From: Euplotes aediculatus
Taxonomy: Eukaryota; Ciliophora; Spirotrichea; Euplotida; Euplotidae
NCBI GenBank assembly: GCA_030463445.1
Contig: JAQGFW010013712.1
Location: 1-26,125, forward strand
DNA length: 26,125 bases
Reading direction: 5' to 3'
The notes under the pieces were generated by a model. It searched no databases, was not told the DNA's origin, and worked only from the letters and a program-made list of their open reading frames with translations. Shown piece by piece: positions 15,205-22,567 of the stretch (within the stretch, counting starts at the first letter, position 1; the number at the start of each line of letters is the position of its first letter). Made by a program: the position numbers and the translations under genes.

Positions 15205-15561
15205 TCAATCCGTTTTTCCTGCGATTATTATATTCCTTGGAATCTCCTGTCCATTTTCTTTTGCAAGTTTAACCTGTTGAAAATAGAGCTTGACCAGGCT
15301 TGTATATAATTTGTTGCGCGTAACGTTCAGGTACAATTGCGCAGCATCCCTTCGCATTGGATCTTCTATAATTGCCTTGGCTAAATTATTAGCCATTGCC
15401 ATCAGTTGATTAATCAGCAATTGATTTTCCGTTCGCTTTTTTCGTTTATTCTTTTTGGGGAGCCTGCAGATTACCGATTTGTCACCGTACCTCTTCAGTA
15501 CAAACTGATCACCCAATTTGCCGCTATAATCCTTCAGGATAGAGGTTTTACTACTTGCCAT
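15205..15561 (-). CDS. Small basic protein of unknown function
   Basis: The 118-aa protein is strongly basic and has no signal peptide or membrane segment. I do not recognise it with confidence. The N-terminal pattern GKLGDQFVLKRYGDKSVICR (14-33), followed by LPKKNKRKKRTENQLLIN (34-51), recalls the start of Bacteroidota proteins of the DUF6266 type, which open with G-x-x-G-[DN] then a VxRxxP-like turn and a Lys-rich segment. The C-terminal half is predicted helical. It is flanked by a convergent ankyrin gene (16 bp away) and by a 249-bp divergent region shared with the M28 peptidase gene. The coding frame is clean, and codon choice resembles its neighbours, so it is probably a real gene. Its function is unknown, and RNA or DNA binding is only suggested by charge. 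Confidence 0.7.
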   Translation of the reverse strand: MASSKTSILKDYSGKLGDQFVLKRYGDKSVICRLPKKNKRKKRTENQLLINQLMAMANNLAKAIIEDPMRRDAAQLYLNVTRNKLYTSLVKLYFQQVKLAKENGQEIPRNIIIAGKTD

Positions 15562-15597
15562 AGGTTTAAAAGGTTGATGTGGATATTAAGTTAGGAT

Positions 15598-15609
15598 ATT
15601 CTATAGAAT
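15598..15609. repeat. 12-bp palindrome ATTCTATAGAAT
   Basis: A perfect 12-bp palindrome without spacer lies 37 bp upstream of the start of the 118-aa protein gene, in the divergent region shared with the M28 gene. It could be an operator half-site pair. The A/T richness makes a chance match possible. Confidence 0.35.
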
Positions 15610-15670
15610 TATTAAATAGTTTATATATGTTTTAATTAGTATTTAATGGGAATTGATTGGTTTAGAACTC

Positions 15671-15714
15671 TATAAAAACCCAATGAAAACCCTATAAATA
15701 CCCTACAAAAACCC
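15671..15714. repeat. Four tandem 11-bp A-tract repeats (consensus TATAAAAACCC)
   Basis: The four units are TATAAAAACCC, AATGAAAACCC, TATAAATACCC and TACAAAAACCC, head to tail with no gaps. Each ends in CCC, and three carry an A4-A5 run. The period of 11 bp is close to one helical turn, so the A-tracts are roughly in phase, which is the classic arrangement for intrinsically bent DNA. The array lies 96 bp upstream of the M28 gene start and 109 bp from the start of the divergent 118-aa gene. It may serve as a bending element or a multi-copy protein site. Confidence 0.75.
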
Positions 15715-15810
15715 TATGATATAATAATAAAAGCAACGGCATTGTTCCCCGGCCTGGTCTTTTACCCTAATTCCGTAAATTGTACACCTAACAATAACAC
15801 TTAACCGAAC

Positions 15811-17361
15811 ATGAGATTTTTCCAGCAAACCCTGGTTGCGGGCTGTTTCCTGATTAGTACAGCCGGATTCGCACAGAAAAATGACTCGCTGATTATTGCT
15901 TCTATCGTAAAAGAAGCCAACGAACATTCCCAATTGGAAACCATTGCGCACCAATTAACTGATGGGATCGGACCCCGACTGGTGGGAACCCCGCAAATGA
16001 AAAATGCAGCCGATTGGGCCATCGCCAAATACAAGGAATGGGGCATCGATGCCAGGATTGAAAACTGGGGTGAATGGAGAGGCTGGGAGAGAGGGATCAC
16101 CCATATCGATATGGTATCTCCCCGGGTGAAATCTCTGGAAGGCATGCAACTGGCCTGGAGCCCAAGCACTAAAGGAAAAACAGTAACCGGCGAAACCATT
16201 ATCCTGGCGGATCAGCCCGATTCCCTTTCTTTTCAAAAATGGCTGCCTGCTGTAAAAGGAAAATTTGTACTGATTTCCATGAATCAGCCTACCGGCAGAC
16301 CGGATTATAACTGGCAGGAATGGGCTACCCCTGGCTCTTTCGAAAAAATGAAAAAGGATAGGGAAGCGCAAACAGCTGCCTGGAGAAAGCTCATCACCAA
16401 AAGCGGTCTAAATGCAAAAGCCCTGGCATTGGCGCTGGAAAATGCAGGCGCTGCGGGAGTTGTAATCTGTAACTGGTCCTCCGGCTTTGGTGTTAATAAA
16501 ATATTCGGCGCCAATACCACTAAAATCCCCACTATCGATGTAGCGCTCGAAGATTATGGTATGTTGTACCGCCTCACCGAATCCGGTGTAAAACCAGTAA
16601 TCAGCGTCCGCGCCGATTCTAAGGAACTGGGCAAAGTGCCTACCTTCAATACCCTGGCAGAAATTAAGGGAACTGAAAAGCCCAATGAATATGTAATGCT
16701 CTCTGCCCATTTCGATTCCTGGGATGGCGGAACCGGTGCCACTGACAACGCTACTGGTACCATCGTAATGATGGAAGCTATGCGCATCCTCAAGAAAATT
16801 TATCCCAATCCAAAGCGTACCATCCTGGTGGGACATTGGGGCAGTGAAGAGCAGGGACTCAATGGATCCCGTGCCTTTGTAGAAGATCATCCCGAAATTG
16901 TTGCTAACCTTCAGGCATTGTTCAATCAGGATAATGGAACTGGCAGAGTGGCCAATATAGCCGGTCAGGGATTCCTGCATGCCTATGATTATATCGGTCG
17001 CTGGTTATCGAAAGTACCTCAGGAGATTCGTAGTGAAATTGAAACCAGCTTCCCCGGTTCTCCCGGCGGTGGCGGATCGGATTATGCTTCCTTCGTAGCA
17101 GTGGGTGCACCTGCCTTTTCGCTGAGTTCCAAAAGCTGGTCCTACGGTAACTATACCTGGCATACCAATCGCGATACCTACGATAAAATAGTTTTTGATG
17201 ATGTTCGGAACAACGCCATTCTGACCGCCATCCTGGTGTACATGGCCTGTGAAGAACCTCAGAAGACTTCCCGTGAAAAAGCGGTCCTGCCCATCAATTC
17301 CAGAACCGGAAAGCAGGCAGAGTGGCCGACGCAGCGGAAAGCAAACAGAATGGGGAATTAA
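15811..17361 (+). CDS. Secreted M28-family zinc aminopeptidase/carboxypeptidase
   Basis: The 516-aa protein has a signal peptide (about 1-22, ends TAGFAQ), a PA-like insert (about 120-260) and an M28 catalytic domain. The dinuclear zinc site is complete: H300 in SAHFDSWD, D312 in TDNATG, E346-E347 in GSEEQG, D374 in FNQDNGTG, and H451 in TWHTNRDTYD. It should therefore be an active exported exopeptidase that trims peptides, probably in the periplasm or outside the cell. The start ATG at 15811 directly opens the signal peptide. Codons end in C more often than in the neighbouring genes, which may mean higher expression. A phased 11-bp repeat array lies upstream. Its stop codon lies inside a 7-bp repeat array that leads into the next gene. 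Confidence 0.95.
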   Translation: MRFFQQTLVAGCFLISTAGFAQKNDSLIIASIVKEANEHSQLETIAHQLTDGIGPRLVGTPQMKNAADWAIAKYKEWGIDARIENWGEWRGWERGITHIDMVSPRVKSLEGMQLAWSPSTKGKTVTGETIILADQPDSLSFQKWLPAVKGKFVLISMNQPTGRPDYNWQEWATPGSFEKMKKDREAQTAAWRKLITKSGLNAKALALALENAGAAGVVICNWSSGFGVNKIFGANTTKIPTIDVALEDYGMLYRLTESGVKPVISVRADSKELGKVPTFNTLAEIKGTEKPNEYVMLSAHFDSWDGGTGATDNATGTIVMMEAMRILKKIYPNPKRTILVGHWGSEEQGLNGSRAFVEDHPEIVANLQALFNQDNGTGRVANIAGQGFLHAYDYIGRWLSKVPQEIRSEIETSFPGSPGGGGSDYASFVAVGAPAFSLSSKSWSYGNYTWHTNRDTYDKIVFDDVRNNAILTAILVYMACEEPQKTSREKAVLPINSRTGKQAEWPTQRKANRMGN

Positions 17362-17403
17362 GATTTAAGAATTAAGAATTAAGATTTGAGAATTAAGATT
17401 TGG
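17355..17403. repeat. Seven tandem 7-bp repeats (GAATTAA / GATTTRR)
   Basis: Forty-nine bases consist of seven contiguous heptamers: GAATTAA, GATTTAA, GAATTAA, GAATTAA, GATTTGA, GAATTAA and GATTTGG. The M28 stop codon (17359-17361) lies inside the first unit, and the last unit ends 6 bp before the ATG of the next gene. The array fills the whole gap between the two genes and supplies the leader of the second. Short tandem repeats of this kind can change copy number by slippage. Here that would change the spacing ahead of the serine hydrolase start, not its reading frame. Confidence 0.85.
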
Positions 17404-17409
17404 AAGAGT

Positions 17410-18549
17410 ATGTATACAATCATTATTCGATTTCTTTTACTGTTGCTGCTTCCTGCTGTGGCAGGTGCGCAGGCACCAACACTTGAGCAGGAATTGCAGG
17501 CAATTATAGACTCGGGTAAGGCAGTGGGATTTTCTGTTGCTGTAGTGAAAAAGAATAAGCTGATTTACAAGCATTCCTTCGGATACAAGAATAAAGAAAC
17601 ACAAACCCCTTTAAGCAATACGGATATTTTCCGTATTGCTTCTATTTCCAAATCTTTCTCTGCTACTTCCATTCTTCAACTGGTGAAAGCAGGAAAGTTG
17701 AACCTAAGTGATGATGTTAGTGAGCTGATTGGATTCAGGGTGCGCAATCCCCGGTATCCGGATATAGTAATTACGCTCGAACATTTATTATCCCATCGGT
17801 CCAGCATCAACGACCGCCAGGGCTATTTTACCCTGGATGCCATCAATCCGGCGAAAAACCCGAATGCCGACAGTTGTTATAATGCCTATGCTCCTGGTGA
17901 AGGGTATCAGTATTGCAACCTGAATTTTAATATGATCGGCACCATTATAGAAAAATACAGCGGGGAACGGTTTGATCAATACGTTAAACATCATATTCTG
18001 GATCCCCTGGATTTATATGGCGGCTATTGTGTGGATTCACTGGATGCCAGTCGCTTTGCCACTATATACGAATATGTAAATGATTCTATTGGATATCGCG
18101 CTTCCCCTGGTGCTTATGCACCCCGTAGTGAGGAGATCCGGAATTACACCATGGGATACAGTACACCTGTATTTTCTCCAACCGGTGGTATGAAAATTTC
18201 TGCAGTTGACCTTGGCCGTTATATGATGATGCATATGAATTATGGCAAAAGCAATGGAGTACGGATCATTCCCAAAAAACTCAGCCGGAGGATGCAGACG
18301 CCTTTGTCCACAAAGGAAAACTACGGACTGGCATTGGAAAAAACCACCCGGTTAATAGCAGGTAAGGAATTAATCGGTCATACAGGTGTTGCCTATGGTT
18401 TGTACAGTGCCATGTATTTTGATCCGGCCGAAAAATGGGGGATCGTAGTGATAAGTAATGGATGTACCCCCCGGTATGCCGAAGGGTACAATGCTGTTAT
18501 CAGAACAGTTATCGAAAAGCTGTATGCAGCCTTTCTTCAAACGAATTAA
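17410..18549 (+). CDS. Secreted serine hydrolase (beta-lactamase/PBP-like)
   Basis: The ATG at 17410 gives 379 aa with signal peptide MYTIIIRFLLLLLLPAVAGA. A TTG at 17386 in frame lies within the heptamer repeats and would spoil the signal peptide. All three active-site motifs of the class C beta-lactamase/DD-peptidase superfamily are present: SISK (78-81, nucleophile Ser78), YCN (168-170) and HTG (324-326). It should act outside the cytoplasm as a D,D-peptidase, D-aminopeptidase or esterase. The real substrate cannot be read, and HTG rather than KTG is common in non-lactamase members. It follows the M28 peptidase gene by 48 bp and may be co-transcribed. Its TAA stop shares four bases (TTAA) with the stop of the convergent TonB receptor gene. 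Confidence 0.92.
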   Translation: MYTIIIRFLLLLLLPAVAGAQAPTLEQELQAIIDSGKAVGFSVAVVKKNKLIYKHSFGYKNKETQTPLSNTDIFRIASISKSFSATSILQLVKAGKLNLSDDVSELIGFRVRNPRYPDIVITLEHLLSHRSSINDRQGYFTLDAINPAKNPNADSCYNAYAPGEGYQYCNLNFNMIGTIIEKYSGERFDQYVKHHILDPLDLYGGYCVDSLDASRFATIYEYVNDSIGYRASPGAYAPRSEEIRNYTMGYSTPVFSPTGGMKISAVDLGRYMMMHMNYGKSNGVRIIPKKLSRRMQTPLSTKENYGLALEKTTRLIAGKELIGHTGVAYGLYSAMYFDPAEKWGIVVISNGCTPRYAEGYNAVIRTVIEKLYAAFLQTN

Positions 18550-21095
18550 TTAATCGCATACCGTAGCGTAATACCATAGGTTCTCTGATCGCCGAGCACA
18601 CCTGCATATTGTCCCGCATTGCCAGCCGCCGGCAGTAATTGTTCAAAGTAGTTTTTGTTCAGCAGGTTACGTCCCCATAGAAATACACTGATACCTTCTT
18701 TGGAACGGAAACCCAGTCGCCCATTGAACAAGGCATAACCTGGAACATTCAGGTAGTTGGATGGAGAAGCACTGGAAGAAAAGCCGGATCTGAAATAATT
18801 GTCCAGCGCGATGAAATAACGTCCTTCTTTCGTAAATGCTTTTTTCAGTTTGGACTGTAGTTCTCCGCCAATTGAACCGGCCCATTTGGAAATACCCGGA
18901 AGTTCACCATCTGATACATTCTTGAAAGAAGTGGAGGATCCTGTTTCTTCCAGCGGTACCGGTGCATTGGTGAAAGACAGATATTTGCCTTCTGTATAAG
19001 CCAGGTTACCATAGAAGCTAAAGTGATCATTTAATTTATAGTTGGCATCCGTTTCAATTCCTCGTACCCGCACTTTTTCAGCATTGGCCAGATAACCGCG
19101 ATTCACTCCCACTTCTGCTGTCTGCACCTGTGTTTGATAGTCTTTAATATCAGTTTGATGAACCACTACATTAAAGATGAAATTTCTGCTGGGGGTAGTT
19201 TTTACTCCAATTTCATAATGGGTTACATTTTCCGGTTTGATTCTTGCCAAATCAGTTAATACTTCTCCGTTGGCGGTTGGTAATCCCCCCAGATTTACAC
19301 CCACCGGTTTGTAGCTTAAGGAATAGGTGGCAAATGCATTGATATCACTGCGTACCTTATACGACACCGTTAGTTGTCCGGAGAAATTGCTTTCATCCAC
19401 ATCGGCGGTAAATGCCTGATCTGTATAAACGGCTCTTTTCAATGCCAGCAGGGCAGGATCTTCGGTTTGTAATCCGCCATAGGTTTTCCGGTCGAAGTCC
19501 ACTTCTTTTTTGTCATAATTGTAGCGGATGCCGGGAAGAACATGGAGTTTCTCTGTAATGGCCCAGTCCAGTTGCCCGAATATTGCGGCACCAAAGGTTT
19601 TCAACCTTGACCTGGTACGAATACCATATCCTTCAAACAAGCCGGGTGTTTCCCATAAAGAGCTGGTACTGCTTTTAGAAAAGCGCCACTGGGCTGCTCC
19701 GGATTCTTCAATATGAAAGGGATCGGTTTTTAAATCCTGTCCAATCAGAAAGATACCCGCCACGCCACTTAACCTGGAAGAGAAATCACCGGCATACCGG
19801 ATTTCCTGTGTCCATTGCTGGTGTTTGGAAGTGGCCTGCGATAACGTCAATACTGGTAAGCCGGTAAAATCACGGTCATTGGATGGATCCCAGTTCCAAT
19901 ATCTCCAGGCAGTGGAGGAAGTTAGGGTGCCGCCTCCGATTTTAGCATCAATGTTTACGGAAGCTCCTCCAAGCTGGTTTCCAGATCTCCAGGTAGTATT
20001 GTGGTCAATTTTGCGATCGAATGGGTTTCTGGAAGGCAATTGGTAACCCAGGTCAGCAATGATGGAATCAAACTGGCGGTATCCTGCCCGTTGTGTTGTT
20101 ACTACTCCTGCTATAACCTGCGCATAGCCATCTGGTTTCTGATCGGTTATATCTCCAATAAAGGTGATTTTTAATCGTTCGGTAGGGGTATAGAGGAGTT
20201 GTCCGCGTACTCCGATATTGTTCAGGTCATTGACTGATTTTCCGGTAACTACATTCTCCAGTAATCCATTCCGCTGTGTTCCGGAGAAAGAAATTCGTCC
20301 GGCTAATTTTTTGGTAATGGCTCCGGTTACAGAGGCCTTGGCCTGCACAAATCCATAATTGCCATAGCTCACTTCAAAATTGGCGCCCGGTTTGAACTTG
20401 GGTGCCCGGGTGGTGATATTGAATGCACCGGCGGTAGTGTTTTTTCCAAACAGGGTTCCCTGCGAACCTCTTAATACTTCCACCTGTTCGATATCAATAA
20501 AATCGAGGGTAGTGGCAGCAGGCCTGGCATAATACACGCCGTCTACATAAAAACCAACACCGGGATCAATTCCATCATTGGTGAGTCCAAAAGTGGATCC
20601 GATACCCCTGATATTAAGGGTGGTATTACGCGGATTGGAGGAATAGAGCTGCACCGTTGGTACCAGCTCCTTTAACCGGTTTACGTTAAATGCACCGGCA
20701 TCTTCTACCTGCGCACCACCCAGTACAGAAATAGGGATCGGAACATTTTGGGCCGATTCTACCCGCCTGCGGGAAGTGATGACTACATCGGAAAGCTGTG
20801 AATTCTCCAGCAGGATGATGGTGATGGACGAGTCTTTTAACTGGCACAGCGGCACTTCTGCTGGCGCATACCCCGCTGAACTGATCTGGAGGGTGAAGGG
20901 AAGAACAGGTAATCTGCTTAAGGTGAATTGTCCTTTTGCATCTGCCACGGTTGACCGGGTAGTGTTTTTGATTTTGATAGTAGCCGATTCCACTGGTTGG
21001 CCTTTTTCATCTTTGATGGTTCCGTTTAGCCGGCTTTGGGCTTTGGCCAGGTAGCCCGACACGACTAATAACAATGTAACAACAATCTTATTCAT
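18546..21095 (-). CDS. TonB-dependent outer-membrane receptor
   Basis: The 849-aa outer-membrane protein has a signal peptide (about 1-19, ends GYLAKAQ), then a carboxypeptidase-regulatory-like beta domain (about 22-100) typical of Bacteroidota receptors. The TonB box region is near DVVITSRRR (102-110). The plug domain carries NIRGIGS, GFYVDGVYYARPAA and VEVLRGSQGTLFGKNTTAGA. The C-terminal beta-barrel ends with the expected aromatic-rich strand at RTYGITLRYAIN. Motif style in the plug resembles proteobacterial (Sphingomonas-type) single receptors, and no SusD partner gene is present, so glycan uptake of the SusCD kind is unlikely. The ligand is unknown. The start is supported by AAAAGGA a few bases before the ATG. 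The gene stands alone on its strand and is divergent from the D-threonine-aldolase-like gene. Confidence 0.95.
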   Translation of the reverse strand: MNKIVVTLLLVVSGYLAKAQSRLNGTIKDEKGQPVESATIKIKNTTRSTVADAKGQFTLSRLPVLPFTLQISSAGYAPAEVPLCQLKDSSITIILLENSQLSDVVITSRRRVESAQNVPIPISVLGGAQVEDAGAFNVNRLKELVPTVQLYSSNPRNTTLNIRGIGSTFGLTNDGIDPGVGFYVDGVYYARPAATTLDFIDIEQVEVLRGSQGTLFGKNTTAGAFNITTRAPKFKPGANFEVSYGNYGFVQAKASVTGAITKKLAGRISFSGTQRNGLLENVVTGKSVNDLNNIGVRGQLLYTPTERLKITFIGDITDQKPDGYAQVIAGVVTTQRAGYRQFDSIIADLGYQLPSRNPFDRKIDHNTTWRSGNQLGGASVNIDAKIGGGTLTSSTAWRYWNWDPSNDRDFTGLPVLTLSQATSKHQQWTQEIRYAGDFSSRLSGVAGIFLIGQDLKTDPFHIEESGAAQWRFSKSSTSSLWETPGLFEGYGIRTRSRLKTFGAAIFGQLDWAITEKLHVLPGIRYNYDKKEVDFDRKTYGGLQTEDPALLALKRAVYTDQAFTADVDESNFSGQLTVSYKVRSDINAFATYSLSYKPVGVNLGGLPTANGEVLTDLARIKPENVTHYEIGVKTTPSRNFIFNVVVHQTDIKDYQTQVQTAEVGVNRGYLANAEKVRVRGIETDANYKLNDHFSFYGNLAYTEGKYLSFTNAPVPLEETGSSTSFKNVSDGELPGISKWAGSIGGELQSKLKKAFTKEGRYFIALDNYFRSGFSSSASPSNYLNVPGYALFNGRLGFRSKEGISVFLWGRNLLNKNYFEQLLPAAGNAGQYAGVLGDQRTYGITLRYAIN

Positions 21096-21138
21096 GATTC
21101 CTTTTGGTTAAAAATGGACAATAGGTGGCAGATCCTAA

Positions 21139-21159
21139 TAATGTATAAAACATACATTA
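21139..21159. promoter_or_regulatory. 8-bp inverted repeat overlapping the receptor promoter
   Basis: TAATGTAT (21139-21146) and ATACATTA (21152-21159) are exact reverse complements with a 5-bp spacer. The repeat covers the predicted -7 element of the TonB receptor gene, the position where a repressor dimer would act. It does not match the usual Fur box well. Confidence 0.45.
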
Positions 21160-21176
21160 ATAAGTTATAATGCAAA
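21147..21176 (-). promoter_or_regulatory. Predicted promoter of the TonB receptor gene
   Basis: On the minus strand TTTG (21176-21173) is followed after 18 bp by TATGTTTT (21154-21147), close to the Bacteroidota -33/-7 pattern TTTG and TAnnTTTG. Transcription would begin around 21140, leaving a leader of about 45 nt before the ATG at 21095. One base of the -7 element departs from consensus. Confidence 0.4.
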
Positions 21177-21286
21177 TCGTTTCGAAATAAAACAGGAAAG
21201 TCTATTAAGCTTATAGAGTATGTAAAACTAGTCAAAAATTTAATCCTACCAAATAAGTAGACTAAATTTTTTTAATTTTTCGATAA

Positions 21287-22444
21287 ATGAAAGAAGGACT
21301 GCTGCTATGCCTTATCTTACCAGCTATGAAAGAAGCTTCCGCATGGTATGTTTTTAATGGAATGGACAGGATTGATTCCCCGGCCCTGGTAGTTTTCCCC
21401 GATCGGGTAAAGCAGAATATTCAGGCGGCCATCCAACTGGTAGGAGATGTAAACCGATTGAGACCTCATGCCAAAACCCATAAATCGCCGGAGCTGACCC
21501 GGCTTTTACTACAGGCCGGTATTTACCAGTTTAAGTGTTCTACCATAGCTGAAGCTGAAATGCTGGCAATGGAAGGAGTGCCGGATATATTATTGGCCTA
21601 CCAACTGGTGGGACCTAAAATAGATCGATTTCTGAAACTCCGGCAGGCTTATCCGAATACGAATTTTTCCTCCCTGGTGGATAATGCTGAAAGCGCGCTG
21701 GAACTACTAGCCAAAGCGGCCGCTTTTCGGTTGCCCATCTCCGTTTACCTTGATCTGGATGTAGGAATGCATCGAACCGGAATGGAACCGGATGCTGCCG
21801 CCATTGAACTATACCTGAACCTGAACCAACGTGAAGGCATAACCGTAAAAGGATTGCATGCCTACGACGGACATATTGCAGAGCCGGATCCAGTCCTGAG
21901 AAAACAGCAGGTGGAAGCCGCCTTTGCACCTGTATGGAATATGAAAGCAGTGCTGCAGGAAAAGGGTTGCCAGGATATAGAGATCATCGCCGGTGGGATG
22001 CCTAGTTTTCCTATGCTGGCCAGTTACCCTGATCTTATTTGCAGTCCGGGTACCTTTGTTTTCTTTGATCAATCCTATTCATTAAAATTATCCGATACTC
22101 CCTTTATACCGGCCGCTGTTGTCTTAAGCCGGGTCATTTCAAAACCAGGTGCCAACCGCATTACAACGGATCTGGGACATAAATCCATTGCCTCTGAAAA
22201 CGGCCTGGATAAAAGAGTGCATTGGTTGAGTGTATCCGGACTAAAACCTCTTGGGCACAGTGAGGAACATTTCTTCTTCGAAACGGATGCAGCCAATTCC
22301 ATACAGGTGGGTGATTTGTTGGTTGGACTGCCCTGGCATATTTGTCCAACTGTTGCTTTGTATGAAAAGGCCTATACGGTTGAGAAAGGGACTGTTTCCG
22401 GTGAATGGACCATACTTGCACGGAATCGGAAAATAAGCATATGA
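21287..22444 (+). CDS. D-threonine aldolase-like PLP enzyme (alanine-racemase-fold D-TA family)
   Basis: The 385-aa protein has the family landmarks of the D-threonine aldolase / D-serine dehydratase group: IDSPALVVFPDRV (29-41), RPHAKTHKSPE (59-69) with the PLP lysine K63, and the C-terminal metal pair H351 and C353 in PWHICPTVALYEKAY. The likely reaction is retro-aldol cleavage or dehydration of a D-3-hydroxy amino acid in the cytoplasm, using PLP and a divalent metal. The exact substrate is open. The start is uncertain: the ATG at 21287 follows a very A/T-rich leader, while the ATG at 21326 gives MKEASAWYVFNG, closer to the usual family N-terminus. The gene is divergent from the TonB receptor gene and lies 123 bp upstream of the DUF1549/DUF1553 gene on the same strand. 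Confidence 0.88.
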   Translation: MKEGLLLCLILPAMKEASAWYVFNGMDRIDSPALVVFPDRVKQNIQAAIQLVGDVNRLRPHAKTHKSPELTRLLLQAGIYQFKCSTIAEAEMLAMEGVPDILLAYQLVGPKIDRFLKLRQAYPNTNFSSLVDNAESALELLAKAAAFRLPISVYLDLDVGMHRTGMEPDAAAIELYLNLNQREGITVKGLHAYDGHIAEPDPVLRKQQVEAAFAPVWNMKAVLQEKGCQDIEIIAGGMPSFPMLASYPDLICSPGTFVFFDQSYSLKLSDTPFIPAAVVLSRVISKPGANRITTDLGHKSIASENGLDKRVHWLSVSGLKPLGHSEEHFFFETDAANSIQVGDLLVGLPWHICPTVALYEKAYTVEKGTVSGEWTILARNRKISI

Positions 22445-22567
22445 AAGCAGTTGACCGGCAGAATGCGGAAATTATGCTCCACAATGCGCAAACCAGTAAA
22501 GATTTTGCCGGCAGTATAAGGTTGCTGTGAAAGGATTGGTTAAATTAGAAGTCTAACGAATTGTAGT

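Noticed and set aside
15671-15714. G-quadruplex formed by the four GGG runs on the minus strand of the 11-bp repeats
   Set aside because: The loops would be 8 bases each with only three G per run, so stability would be poor. A-tract bending explains the period better.
17355-17403. CRISPR or mobile-element repeat
   Set aside because: The units are 7 bp with no spacers, no cas genes, no transposase and no target-site duplications nearby.
17386-17409. TTG start at 17386 for the second serine hydrolase
   Set aside because: It falls inside the heptamer repeats and would put charged residues before the signal peptide. The ATG at 17410 begins a normal signal peptide.
21139-21159. Fur box ahead of the TonB receptor gene
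   Set aside because: The symmetry is real, but the bases do not follow the GATAATGATAATCATTATC pattern well enough to name the regulator.
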